Below, one piece after another: positions 45,053 to 53,190 of a stretch of DNA of 64,000 nt. Every line of letters begins with the position of its first letter. Position 1 is the stretch's first letter. The position numbers and the translations under genes were made by a program. The notes under the pieces were generated by a model, which did not search any database, had not been told where the DNA came from, and saw only the letters and a list, made by a program, of their open reading frames with translations. The DNA comes from an uncultured Lachnospiraceae bacterium. GTDB lineage: Bacteria > Bacillota > Clostridia > Lachnospirales > Lachnospiraceae. The stretch lies in the NCBI GenBank assembly GCA_910584845.1, contig CAJUDH010000011.1, positions 62,001 to 126,000 on the forward strand. Direction: 5' to 3'.

Positions 45053-46282
45053 TTACAGCGTGATAAACTTACCCAGCACTACAAAGAAATTGTCATAGCT
45101 CTTTCCGCTTTCAATATCCGTATATTTACGGACGCTCACATCGCCGCCGGCAAATTCGGAAAAGATGTTGGTGAAAGCTTCCAAATCCGCGCGGTCGGTA
45201 ACTTCTCCGTTGCAGTAAGCAATGGCATATTCAACGGCACAGTTGATAAACATGGTATGCATCGGGGCGCTCCATGCACCCATGCGCCCGCTCATCTCGT
45301 TTTCCGAAAGCTTCGCGCTGATCTGGTCCCTCATAAAATCTACGTCGCCCTTTTTATCTTCCGGGATTTCGATGCCCAATGCACCGGGGAACGCATAAAA
45401 TACGCTTGGGTTATCCGGCAGGGGATAGATGGCCTTGGCTTCATAAACCGCCTTACACATAGGCTCCTGCTGCCCTGCATTGGTTCCGAAAAAGGCCGTA
45501 TCCGGGCCATATTCCTCAACTTTGCGGGGAACGTCTTCCAGGATAAACTGCTGGGTGGCCGCAATGCCGGCATCGCTCATGGGATCCGGGGATGTCCCGT
45601 CCACAAAGGTCAGCCCTAATTCTTCACATTTTGCCTTCATGTTGTCATGGCGGGCAATATTAAGGGGCTGTGCCATATGGCGCGGGAAAGAATAGTGGAC
45701 GACTGTGGTAGCCCCCATTTCCGCAGCCGCTTCTGCTACGGCGGTCCCCATTTCTGCTACGTCGGGATGGAACACCAGGTCAGCTGCCGCACAGATTACG
45801 TCCGGGGCTTCGCTGGGGACCCCTGCCAGGAGCAGGATGTCCGGCCGTTTTTCACGGACTTTTTCCATGGCGGCCGCAGTACCTTCCATGGCTGTGTTGC
45901 AAATAATGGCTTTTACGTCAGGGTCCGCCGCCAAAGACAAGGCGATGGAAATGGTGGTCTCCTGTTCGCTGGCAGCTTTATCCGGGAAGGTCTGGTGGAT
46001 AATCATATCGCCGAATTTTTCCTTCACCCCTTCTGCCGCCCGGTATTCCTCTTCTGCCTGGGATACGGTAGATGTCAAGATACCGATCTTAAAATCCCCT
46101 GCCGGCGCGGCTTCTTGTGTCTCCTCCTGGCTGTCCGCCCCACCGTCGGCCGAGGCCTCGGTCTGCTCCGGGGCTGCCTGGGTCGGGGCTGCAGTGGTGT
46201 CAGCCGCATTGTTGGACGACCCACAGCCTGCCAAGGAAAACGCCATAACCGCAGCCATCATTACCGATACTACTTTTTTCAT
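45053..46282 (-). CDS. DUF3798 family substrate-binding lipoprotein
   Basis: A 409-residue lipoprotein: signal peptide and lipobox FSLAGCGSS (Cys about 20), a Thr/Ala/Glu-rich linker to about 62, then a periplasmic-binding-protein-like domain beginning FKIGILTSTVSQAEEEYRA. I recognise it as DUF3798, a family of unknown ligand associated with sugar-type ABC transporters. It is first in a five-gene operon and is presumably the receptor for that importer. AATGGAGG precedes the ATG. Confidence 0.85.
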   Translation of the reverse strand: MKKVVSVMMAAVMAFSLAGCGSSNNAADTTAAPTQAAPEQTEASADGGADSQEETQEAAPAGDFKIGILTSTVSQAEEEYRAAEGVKEKFGDMIIHQTFPDKAASEQETTISIALSLAADPDVKAIICNTAMEGTAAAMEKVREKRPDILLLAGVPSEAPDVICAAADLVFHPDVAEMGTAVAEAAAEMGATTVVHYSFPRHMAQPLNIARHDNMKAKCEELGLTFVDGTSPDPMSDAGIAATQQFILEDVPRKVEEYGPDTAFFGTNAGQQEPMCKAVYEAKAIYPLPDNPSVFYAFPGALGIEIPEDKKGDVDFMRDQISAKLSENEMSGRMGAWSAPMHTMFINCAVEYAIAYCNGEVTDRADLEAFTNIFSEFAGGDVSVRKYTDIESGKSYDNFFVVLGKFITL

Positions 46283-46456
46283 TGTTTTTCCTCCATTATT
46301 TTATTTTCTTTGTAACAAACGCCGCATTGCCCCTATGCCAGCCCTTCTGTCCCGTCATGCAAAGCAGCGCCGGCCCGGCCTCCCTTGACGCCTTGGGCCT
46401 GCAGAGGCGAACCCCTGCTTTGGCCCTTGGCGGCAAAGTTTTGCCGGCCTTCTATG

Positions 46457-46475
46457 AAAACAGCCGGCCCGGCTG
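46457..46475 (-). terminator. Terminator downstream of pepD and its tandem repeat
   Basis: CAGCCGG, one base, CCGGCTG: a GC-rich inverted repeat followed on the minus strand by TTTTC. It lies just beyond the last repeat copy and would end the pepD transcript. The adjoining 46283-46456 holds more GC-rich inverted repeats and no gene that I can see. Confidence 0.55.
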
Positions 46476-46479
46476 CTTT

Positions 46480-46705
46480 CAGCTTTTGTATTCCCGCATC
46501 CCTGCCAGCGAGCGCAAGCTCAAAGGCCAGGTGCTTCCCCGCTTCAGCTTTCGTATTCCCGCATCCCTTCCAGCGAGCGCAAGCTCAAAGGCCAGGTGCT
46601 TCCCCGCTTCAGCTTTCGTATTCCCGCATCCCTTCCAGCGAGCGCAAGCTCAAAGGCCGGGTGCTTCCCTGCTTCAGCTTTCGTATTCCCGCATCCCTTC
46701 CAGCG
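46480..46705. repeat. 65-bp tandem repeat, about 3.5 copies, duplicating the pepD 3' end
   Basis: Copies start at 46480, 46545, 46610 and 46675 with an exact 65-base period; the last is partial (about 31 bases). Copies two and three are nearly identical, the first has a few changes and the third two. The partial copy is the real 3' end of pepD, coding LEGMREYES and the stop, so each full unit carries a duplicate of that tail. Within each unit GAGC-GCAA-GCTC can form a small hairpin with a GNRA-type loop. As 65 is not a multiple of 3, the array does not extend the protein in frame. Confidence 0.9.
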
Positions 46706-48137
46706 TCAGGCAAAGCATCTCCCACTCTTTCTGTACTGTGCTGACAAGGACGCTCTCATCTGGTGTATGGGCCCCCGAAATCTGTGTTCCGGTGCATACA
46801 ATATCGGCATCCGGGAATTGCCGGAAAAATGCCCCACATTCGTTTCCGCCATGGGAAATCTCAACAACCAGCTTTTTCCCAAAACGTTTTTCGAATATCC
46901 TCTGGATCAAGGCGCTAAGCCGGCTGTCCGACTTATATTCCCATTCAGGGGAACTGGACTCAATGGAGAATTTTGCGCCCAGGCGCCGCGCCAAACGCTG
47001 GTTTTTGTCTATTAAATATTGTTTCTTGCTGTCCAGGCCGCTGCGGTACAAGGTGCGGACGGTTACCCGGGAACCCTCTGTCCTTACTACGCCTATATTG
47101 CCGCTGGTTTCCGGTACCCCCGGTACTTCCACGTTCATGGCCACCAGGCCACAGTCAATGTTAAGGAGCAAATCTAAAAGCCGTTCGGCTTCTGCCTGGG
47201 CCAATACGTCCCCCCCCGGCTTAGACCCTTCAAAGAGGACTCGTACGTTAGGGTCGCTGGCCTTCAATTCTTTTGCCAAAGCCTGCTGCCACCAGGCCAG
47301 CTTTTCTTCCAGCTTTTCTTTCTGTTCCGGGGCATAGGCAATTACCGCCTCGGCTTCCCGGCAAATGGCGTTGGTCTGCAGCCCACCTTCCAGCCCCTCC
47401 AAACGGACCCCGAACTCCTGGTTCAGGCAAGAGAGTATCCTGGCCATAAGCAGGTTGGCGTTCCCACGCTCCTTGGTAATGTCCAAGCCGCTGTGCCCGC
47501 CTTTCAGGCCCCGTATTTTCACCTTCGCCCATTGGTAGCCTTCCGGTGCCTGCTCCCGGCCAAGTTCCAGTTCCATACGGGTAGAAGTAACCCCGGCGCA
47601 CCCTACTACAATGCCTTCGTCGCTGCAGTCCAGGTTGACGATGACCCTTCCCTGGATTTTGGAAAAATCCAAAGCCCGGATCCCGCTCATGCCTGCTTCC
47701 TCGTCTGCAGTCAACACCACTTCCAGCCTGGGGTGGGGAATATCCCCGGATTCCAGCACACACATGGCAAAAGCCACGCCTGTCGCATCGTCAGCCCCCA
47801 AAGTCGTCCCGTCGGCATATATCCTGTCCCCGTCACGCAAAACCGTAATGGGGTCTTTGGTAAAATCATGGACTTTATCCGCATTCTTTTCACAGACCAT
47901 ATCCATATGGGCCTGGAGAACCACCACAGGTGCGTCTTCATAGCCCGGGGTAGCCGGCTTTTTAATAATCAGGTTATAAGCTTCATCCTGGTAGCTTTCC
48001 AGGCCCAGATCCTGGCAAAAGCCATAGATATAGTCGCTGATTTCTTTTTCGTTTTTTGACCCATGGGGGATCTGGCAAAGCTGGCTGAAAATTTCAAATA
48101 CCCGGGCCGGCTCCAACCCTTTTAAACATTCGTACAC
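46674..48137 (-). CDS. pepD: Aminoacyl-histidine dipeptidase PepD (M20)
   Basis: A 487-residue M20 metallodipeptidase of the PepD family, hydrolysing Xaa-His and other dipeptides in the cytoplasm. Metal-site residues are visible in LQAHMDMV, GADDATG, DEEAGMSG, NLDCSDEG and ISHGGNECG. The length is normal for PepD. It lies 77 bases after the dehydrogenase gene. Its 3' end is the source of the 65-bp tandem array downstream. Confidence 0.93.
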   Translation of the reverse strand: MYECLKGLEPARVFEIFSQLCQIPHGSKNEKEISDYIYGFCQDLGLESYQDEAYNLIIKKPATPGYEDAPVVVLQAHMDMVCEKNADKVHDFTKDPITVLRDGDRIYADGTTLGADDATGVAFAMCVLESGDIPHPRLEVVLTADEEAGMSGIRALDFSKIQGRVIVNLDCSDEGIVVGCAGVTSTRMELELGREQAPEGYQWAKVKIRGLKGGHSGLDITKERGNANLLMARILSCLNQEFGVRLEGLEGGLQTNAICREAEAVIAYAPEQKEKLEEKLAWWQQALAKELKASDPNVRVLFEGSKPGGDVLAQAEAERLLDLLLNIDCGLVAMNVEVPGVPETSGNIGVVRTEGSRVTVRTLYRSGLDSKKQYLIDKNQRLARRLGAKFSIESSSPEWEYKSDSRLSALIQRIFEKRFGKKLVVEISHGGNECGAFFRQFPDADIVCTGTQISGAHTPDESVLVSTVQKEWEMLCLTLEGMREYES

Positions 48138-48214
48138 AGACCGTTCCTCCTTTTCCTTGTCACGTCAAATTCCCTTCCTCTCATGGCCCCATAACCGCTT
48201 TGCTCTTTTTCCGG

Positions 48215-49234
48215 TTATGTAAAATCAATCAATACCTTTAGCATTTCCCCTGAATTTTCATCCAATTCCTGAAATGCCCGGGCAATGTCCCCAAATTTAT
48301 AGACATTGGTAATGATTTTATCCAGCGGCACCTTCCCCGCTTTCACCAAATCAATCAATTCCAAAAAATCCGGCTTTAAGGAATTGCGGGAACCATATAC
48401 ATTTAATTCCTTTTTCTGGATCATGGTGAAATTAAAATCCAGATTTTGTTTTCCTACCCCGATCAGTACCATCTTCCCGCCGAAAGCCGCCGTATCAATG
48501 CAATTTTGGAATGTAGACGGCAAGCCCACGGCTTCTATGGTCACGTCGAATCCGCTTCCCCCGGTAATATCCTCTACAATCTGGGAATACGTCTGGGGCC
48601 CTTCCACATGGACCGCGCCATCCACGCCAAATTCCTCGGCATATTTCAGCTTGACCTGGGATACGTCTGTGATGTATACAAGCGCCCCCCTCTGTTTGGC
48701 GGCAACTGCCGCCAAAATCCCGATGGTGCCGGCGCCCACAATAAGTACTTTGTCCCCTGCCTTTACATCTGCCCTTTTCACTCCGTGATAGCTGATGCAC
48801 AAAGGCTCTACTACCGCCAAAACCTTAGGATCCAGCCCTTTTCCGTCGTAGATCCGCTCTAAAGGCATGGTAATGTATTCCGAAAAAGCCCCTTCCCGTT
48901 GAACCCCCATGGTCTGGTTGTCCATACATGCGTTGACCAGCCCCCGTTTGCAGGAATAGCATTCCCCACAATTAAAATAAGGGTTGCAGGTGACAACCAT
49001 CCCCGGCTTTAGCCCATATTCGTTGTCATCCACTTCCACTATCTCTGCCGAAAACTCATGGCCCGGAGTCCTTGGATAGGAAAAATACGCAAACGTGCCT
49101 CGGTAAGAACCCAGGTCGCTTCCACAGATTCCTCCGTAGAGCAGCTTCAGCAAAGCTTCCCCCGGCTTGCGCACCGGATGGGGGATGTCCTTTAAGACTA
49201 CTTTTTTCGGGCTCTCGATAAAAACAGCTTCCAT
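48215..49234 (-). CDS. Zinc-dependent medium-chain dehydrogenase (sorbitol/threonine dehydrogenase-like)
   Basis: A 339-residue MDR-family dehydrogenase. The catalytic-zinc segment reads CGSDLGSYRG and GHEF. Four structural-zinc cysteines are spaced CGECYSCKRGLVNAC. The nucleotide-binding loop is VGAGTIGILAA near 170. The substrate is probably a polyol or amino-alcohol but is not determinable. It is transcribed from a consensus promoter with an operator-like palindrome, divergent from a GntR/FCD regulator that is the likely controller. A CATAACCG/CGGTTATG inverted repeat straddles the stop codon (48190-48219). Confidence 0.9.
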   Translation of the reverse strand: MEAVFIESPKKVVLKDIPHPVRKPGEALLKLLYGGICGSDLGSYRGTFAYFSYPRTPGHEFSAEIVEVDDNEYGLKPGMVVTCNPYFNCGECYSCKRGLVNACMDNQTMGVQREGAFSEYITMPLERIYDGKGLDPKVLAVVEPLCISYHGVKRADVKAGDKVLIVGAGTIGILAAVAAKQRGALVYITDVSQVKLKYAEEFGVDGAVHVEGPQTYSQIVEDITGGSGFDVTIEAVGLPSTFQNCIDTAAFGGKMVLIGVGKQNLDFNFTMIQKKELNVYGSRNSLKPDFLELIDLVKAGKVPLDKIITNVYKFGDIARAFQELDENSGEMLKVLIDFT

Positions 49235-49262
49235 CGCACTTTTAGCTCCTTTTCTTTCTTGT

Positions 49263-49270
49263 TGTATACA
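49263..49270. promoter_or_regulatory. Putative GntR/FCD operator
   Basis: TGTATACA is a perfect palindrome lying 4 bases downstream of the -10 box, at about the transcription start of the dehydrogenase gene. FadR/FCD-type regulators commonly recognise GT-N(1-2)-AC dyads, and such a regulator is encoded divergently. A related TTGTATTCAA lies at 49446-49455. Binding is inferred. Confidence 0.45.
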
Positions 49271-49274
49271 TCAT

Positions 49275-49303
49275 AATATAAACGATTTTCTAGCTAATGT
49301 CAA
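49275..49303 (-). promoter_or_regulatory. Promoter of the Zn-dehydrogenase gene
   Basis: A perfect TTGACA, a 17-base spacer and TATATT on the minus strand, about 40 bases before the ATG. The surrounding 49260-49440 is distinctly AT-rich compared with the rest of the window. Confidence 0.8.
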
Positions 49304-49581
49304 GAGTAAACTCAAATTATTCACTATATTTTCTATTTAAATCCCACTTTTTTATAAATTATCGCTAAAGATAGTATTTTTTTTAACAAATAACTTGGCA
49401 GGTTTTGTATGACATTCCACTCCTTCTCTTTTCTTTATATCTATGTTGTATTCAATCATGCCCTCCTATATATATGGGGTTTGCCCGGCGTTGCATAGCC
49501 CACAATACCGGGCGTCAACAGCCATGGGCAAACTGCCCCCTCCCTTTATGTCCGCCAGGCCAAACGGGCATGCTTAAAAAC

Positions 49582-49673
49582 GCCGCGTACGCCGGTTTGC
49601 CCGAGGGGCCCGACGACCATTATGACAGCCTGGAAGCCCATGGCGGCGCCGCGCACGCCGGTTTGCCCGAGGG
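49582..49673. repeat. Two 26-bp direct repeats in the dehydrogenase-gntR intergenic region
   Basis: Near-identical copies at 49582-49607 and 49648-49673 differ at one base. Both contain CGCCGGTTTGCCCGAGGG and start 66 bases apart. GTTTGCCC also occurs at about 49480, and its reverse complement GGGCAAAC at about 49516. I see no credible gene in 49304-49723. An open frame there is low-complexity and spans the repeats. Confidence 0.7.
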
Positions 49674-49723
49674 CCTATGCAGATGCGCCAAACCAACTTT
49701 TCCCGACTTTTTTCAGGTTTTCC

Positions 49724-49752
49724 TTGGTTTTTTCTTTTATTTCCTCTATAAT
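49724..49752 (+). promoter_or_regulatory. Promoter of the gntR gene
   Basis: TTGGTT, 17 bases, then a perfect TATAAT, about 40 bases before the ATG at 49794. AGGAGG lies 9 bases before that ATG. Confidence 0.6.
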
Positions 49753-49793
49753 AAAGGCAATCACCTAAATATCATTCCAGGAGGTTTTATGGC

Positions 49794-50459
49794 ATGGCAC
49801 AAAAGAGTTTGAAATCCCAGGCTTACAACAATATCAAGGAAAAAATACTCAGTTGTGAGTATGCTCCGGGTATGCATCTGAACGAAGGGGTTCTCTGTGA
49901 AACTTTTAACGTAAGCCGTACGCCTATCCGGGATGCCTTAAGCCGCCTGGAGCAAGAAGGGCTGGTAACCATCCGTTCCAAAAAAGGAATCGTTGTATCC
50001 GACCTTTCCATCTCTGAAGTCAACAACATTTTTGAACTGCGGCTGTTGCTGGAACCCTATAGTATCCGCAATTACGGCTATACTTTGGATGAAAACGGCT
50101 TGTTAAATTTTTATCAATCCCTCCTCCGCCTGGACGTTACCCAAGATGCAAAGACCTTTTTTATCCTGGATGACAATTTCCATAATTTTTTAAACAGCGC
50201 AGTGCCCAACCACTATATCCAGGAATATTTTAATATCATCAATAACCAAAACCAGCGTTTCCGCATCATTACCGGCCAGCGGGCCGCCCAGCGCCTGGAG
50301 GATACGCGGAACGAACATTTATCCATTGTGAAAGCCTGTATTAAAAAAGAGTGGAAATCGGCGGCCGACGCCATGTATGAACATTTGATCCAATCGAAAA
50401 ACGCTACGTTTGAATTGCTGTTAAGCCATGAAGGATTAGGGTTCCAGGACAATGGCTAG
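49794..50459 (+). CDS. GntR family transcriptional regulator (FCD domain)
   Basis: A 221-residue regulator: an N-terminal winged helix (YNNIKEKILSCEYAPG, then VSRTPIRDALSRLEQEGLV, residues 9-65) and a C-terminal all-helical FCD ligand domain (about 80-205) with histidines such as DDNFHNFL that often bind metal and a carboxylate effector. It is divergent from the Zn-dehydrogenase gene and probably represses it in response to the substrate or a product of that enzyme. Confidence 0.9.
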   Translation: MAQKSLKSQAYNNIKEKILSCEYAPGMHLNEGVLCETFNVSRTPIRDALSRLEQEGLVTIRSKKGIVVSDLSISEVNNIFELRLLLEPYSIRNYGYTLDENGLLNFYQSLLRLDVTQDAKTFFILDDNFHNFLNSAVPNHYIQEYFNIINNQNQRFRIITGQRAAQRLEDTRNEHLSIVKACIKKEWKSAADAMYEHLIQSKNATFELLLSHEGLGFQDNG

Positions 50460-50521
50460 CCTGCGCAAACGGCGCGCTTAAGGCCCCATTTTTACGCTAA
50501 GCAAACAATCCTTTGCATGGC

Positions 50522-50566
50522 AAAAACAGGGCCACAGCAAGAAAATCCCTTGCTGTGGCCCTGTTT
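50522..50566 (-). terminator. Strong bidirectional terminator
   Basis: An 18-bp perfect stem (AAACAGGGCCACAGCAAG and its complement) with a 7-nt loop is followed by T tracts, TTTTTG on the minus strand. It separates the convergent gntR and cell-wall-binding-repeat genes. Confidence 0.88.
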
Positions 50567-50590
50567 CCTATACCTGCGGAGTATCCATAA

Positions 50591-51268
50591 TCAATACCCG
50601 GACATGCCCGGCCCTTTCCTGGAACTGCCCTGGCCGGATTCCACCACCCGGCTGCCGGATGAACTGTCCTGGGCAGACGCCTGGCCCGACGGCCGGGAAC
50701 CTCCGTTGTCGGAATCATAGTAATTATCCGTATAGCCCGTAGAAATACATGCCCCATTGGGCCCAAAGCTATAGCTGGCACCGTTGATGGCCATCGTCGT
50801 ACCGGCCACCATCCTCCCGTCCCCGGCCGGGTCCAGATAGTAAAAAGCCCCGTCCCGTTTCAGCCAGCCCGTAAGCTTTTTGCCGTCGCTTTTAAAGAAA
50901 TACCAATAGCCTCCTATTTCAACCGCAGAATTGACCACACATTTCCCGGATTCCGGGCGCAGGTAATACCAGTCACCGCCGATCTGGCGCCATCCTGTGG
51001 CCAGCATGCCGTTCTCCTGCATATAATAATAGTCGCCGTCCAGCTTCAGCCATCCGGTTACCATGGAGCCGTCTGACAAAAAATAATAGTAATTCCCGTC
51101 CAGGTACATCAATCCCGTAGCCATTTTCCCGTCTTGTTGATAGTAATAGGTCTTGCCCCCTGACTGCGTCCAGCCGGTGGCTGCCAGCGCCGGAAACGCC
51201 GGCGACAAAGCAATTGCCATAGCCATACCCCATACCGCCGTGCGCATCCCTGCATTTCTCCGCTTCAT
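50591..51268 (-). CDS. Secreted cell-wall-binding (choline-binding-type) repeat protein
   Basis: A 225-residue exported protein. A signal peptide ends at AFPALAATG (about residue 29). Some five or six repeats of about 20 residues follow, rich in Trp, Tyr and Gly (for example GWLKLDGDYYYMQENGMLAT), the pattern of CW_binding/choline-binding modules that attach to wall polymers. The C-terminal 45 residues are a Ser/Gly-rich low-complexity tail. There is no catalytic domain. ATG 51268 has AGGAGG 8 bases upstream. Its promoter has a MerR-type layout (51303-51333). Confidence 0.85.
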   Translation of the reverse strand: MKRRNAGMRTAVWGMAMAIALSPAFPALAATGWTQSGGKTYYYQQDGKMATGLMYLDGNYYYFLSDGSMVTGWLKLDGDYYYMQENGMLATGWRQIGGDWYYLRPESGKCVVNSAVEIGGYWYFFKSDGKKLTGWLKRDGAFYYLDPAGDGRMVAGTTMAINGASYSFGPNGACISTGYTDNYYDSDNGGSRPSGQASAQDSSSGSRVVESGQGSSRKGPGMSGY

Positions 51269-51302
51269 ACATATATCCTCCTGGTAAAAAATTCTAAAGC
51301 CT

Positions 51303-51333
51303 ATTATAAAGGTTGGAACCGTTCCAAGGTCAA
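51303..51333 (-). promoter_or_regulatory. MerR-type 19-bp-spacer promoter with operator dyad
   Basis: On the minus strand TTGACC and a perfect TATAAT are separated by 19 bases, and the spacer contains a perfect TTGGAAC-G-GTTCCAA dyad (51313-51327). An overlong spacer with a dyad between -35 and -10 is the hallmark of promoters activated by MerR-family regulators. It lies 35 bases before the cell-wall-binding gene. No merR gene is in the window. Confidence 0.65.
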
Positions 51334-51443
51334 GGGCCTTCCCCCCTTTTTGCCGAAAACCGTCAATATTCGCGGATAATATCCACGGTAGTCCGCCCCC
51401 TCCCCCGCTCCACAGCCCGGGCCGCATCAACCTTCAACTGCAA

Positions 51444-51757
51444 TCATTGGGATTTTATGTTTTTTAGGGTCTGGGCGCACCGGAGAAGGATTGGCGTTTC
51501 CCCGTCCAGGAGGGAACGGGTGTCGTCAATGGCTTCTTTTCTAAGGGCCGCTATTTTACCAGCAATCGCCATGGCAGAATCCCCTTTGCCAAAAGGAAGG
51601 TTGACATCAATGCCCTGAAAATGGGAGTTTAGATATCCCTCTTCCTTCAGGAATGCTTCCTTCAACTCATTCCCTGCCCCTTTTCCAAAACCAACCCTGG
51701 CAGGGCCCGTTCGTTGTTGGAAAAATCACATGCTTTCATCCGCTCCCGGACCAGCAT
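51444..51757 (-). pseudogene. Remnant of an RpiR/MurR-like regulator
   Basis: Two adjacent frames on the minus strand look like pieces of one gene. The first (ATG 51757, after AGGGAGG) encodes MKACDFSNNERALPGLVLEK, resembling the N terminus of RpiR regulators. The second encodes HFQGIDVNLPFGKGDSAM, KIAALRKEAIDDTRSLLD and LLRCAQTLKNI, resembling the linker before the sugar-isomerase domain. The helix-turn-helix core and the sugar-binding domain are missing, and frames shift. It abuts nagA, where a sugar-phosphate regulator would make sense. The rest of 51334-52000 shows no intact gene. Confidence 0.5.
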
Positions 51758-52000
51758 TCCCCCACCTCCCTTACAACCTTCCCGGATTTCCTTTGTGGCG
51801 GATCCCCCTTCATACTTGTATGGAATACCCCGATTGCCACATAAGTAACCGGTTTGGTATGGTAAATTCAAAAAGGGCACTGCCTGGCCCCTGCCCGCCG
51901 GGGCTGTCCGCCGCGATACAAATCCGGCAGGCCGCCGGGACCTGCCGGATAAAAACCGTAGCGATGAGGCCGCCGGCAAGGTTTCCGCCCGGATAGCGGC

Positions 52001-52032
52001 AAAAATTAAAAGGGCAGGCCTGCCTGCCCTTT
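52001..52032 (-). terminator. Terminator of the amino-sugar operon
   Basis: AAAGGGCAGG pairs with CCTGCCCTTT around a 4-nt loop, followed by TTTAATTTTTG on the minus strand, 10 bases past the nagA stop. It marks the end of the long operon. Confidence 0.88.
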
Positions 52033-52042
52033 CAAGGGGAAG

Positions 52043-53188
52043 CTACCCTACAACAACCCCTCCATGGATCACCTTTACAAGGTTCAATTCCTTGTCTATC
52101 AACAGGATATCTGCCTCTTTCCCTTCCTCCAGGCTCCCTACTTCATGGTAAATGCCGATGGATTTCGCCGGGTTGACGGATGCGCACTTCACCGCGGCCC
52201 CCAGGGGGATTTCCCCATGCCGGACGGCAAAACGCACACAATCCATCAAATTGGTGACGCTTCCTGCCAGCGTCCCGTCCGCAAGCCTTGCCTCATTCCC
52301 CCGCACGGACACGGCCTGCCCGCCCAGCTGGTACTCCCCGTCCCCCAGGCCGGTGGCCTCCATGCTGTCGCTGATGAATACCACACGGCTGCTGCCGTAT
52401 AGTTTCATGGTAGCGCGGATCACCGAAGGGTGGATATGGATGCCGTCGCAGATCAGCTCCCCATAGGCGCCTTCCTCTGCCCCGGCGCCAATGACCCCCG
52501 GCGCCCGGTGGGAAAAACCGGGCATGGCGTTATAAAGATGGGTAATGTGGTCGGCGCCACAGGCAAAAGCCCTCTTTGCCGTGTCGTAATCCGCAGTGGT
52601 ATGGGCCAAGGAGACATGGATCTCATCCTTTACTTCCCGGATAAATTCCATAGCCCCTTTCGATTCCGGGGCAATGTCAACCAGGCGGCAAAGCCCCCTG
52701 CCCAGGCGCATCCACTCCCGCAAAAGGCCGGCGTCCGGGGGCAGGATATAGTCCGCCTTCTGCGCGCCTTTTTTCTCGGGTGAAATAAAAGGCCCTTCCA
52801 GGTTAATCCCCCGGAGCGAAGCTTCCCGGGCGCCTCCCCCGCTTACCCTTGCCTTTTCCCGGTATTGCCCCGCAACTTCACAGATTTTCGCGATCTGCCC
52901 TGCCGGAAGGGTCATGGTAGCCGGGCAGATGCTGGTGATCCCCTGGGAAAGCTCATAGGCCGCGATGGTATGGACCGCCTCTTCTGTACCGTCGCTAAAG
53001 TCCTTCCCCATACAGCCGTGGAAGTGGATGTCAATAAGCCCCGGAACCGCATACAGCCCCGAGGCGTCTATCACCTCTTCCTCAACGCCTTCGCAACCGC
53101 CGCCCACAATCTTCCCGCCCTTTACCCGGACTTCTTGCCGGCAAAACGTCCCGTCCTCCTGAAATACCTCTGCCCCTTTAATAATCAT
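52043..53188 (-). CDS. nagA: N-acetylglucosamine-6-phosphate deacetylase
   Basis: A 381-residue amidohydrolase converting GlcNAc-6-phosphate to glucosamine-6-phosphate plus acetate. Metal and substrate motifs: IDIHFHGCMGKD near 52, NLEGPF near 130, LAHTTADYD near 195, HLYNAMPGFSHRAPG near 217 and the catalytic Asp in VFISDSMEATG. It starts 2 bases after nagB, so the two are coupled. It is the last gene of the operon. Confidence 0.96.
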   Translation of the reverse strand: MIIKGAEVFQEDGTFCRQEVRVKGGKIVGGGCEGVEEEVIDASGLYAVPGLIDIHFHGCMGKDFSDGTEEAVHTIAAYELSQGITSICPATMTLPAGQIAKICEVAGQYREKARVSGGGAREASLRGINLEGPFISPEKKGAQKADYILPPDAGLLREWMRLGRGLCRLVDIAPESKGAMEFIREVKDEIHVSLAHTTADYDTAKRAFACGADHITHLYNAMPGFSHRAPGVIGAGAEEGAYGELICDGIHIHPSVIRATMKLYGSSRVVFISDSMEATGLGDGEYQLGGQAVSVRGNEARLADGTLAGSVTNLMDCVRFAVRHGEIPLGAAVKCASVNPAKSIGIYHEVGSLEEGKEADILLIDKELNLVKVIHGGVVVG

Positions 53189-53190
53189 TC

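Noticed and set aside
46480..46705. Possible CRISPR array
   Set aside because: Units are contiguous 65-bp tandem copies with no variable spacers and no cas genes nearby.
49405..49812. A 135-codon open frame upstream of and overlapping gntR
   Set aside because: Low-complexity translation spanning direct repeats, with no ribosome site, overlapping the gntR promoter and start.
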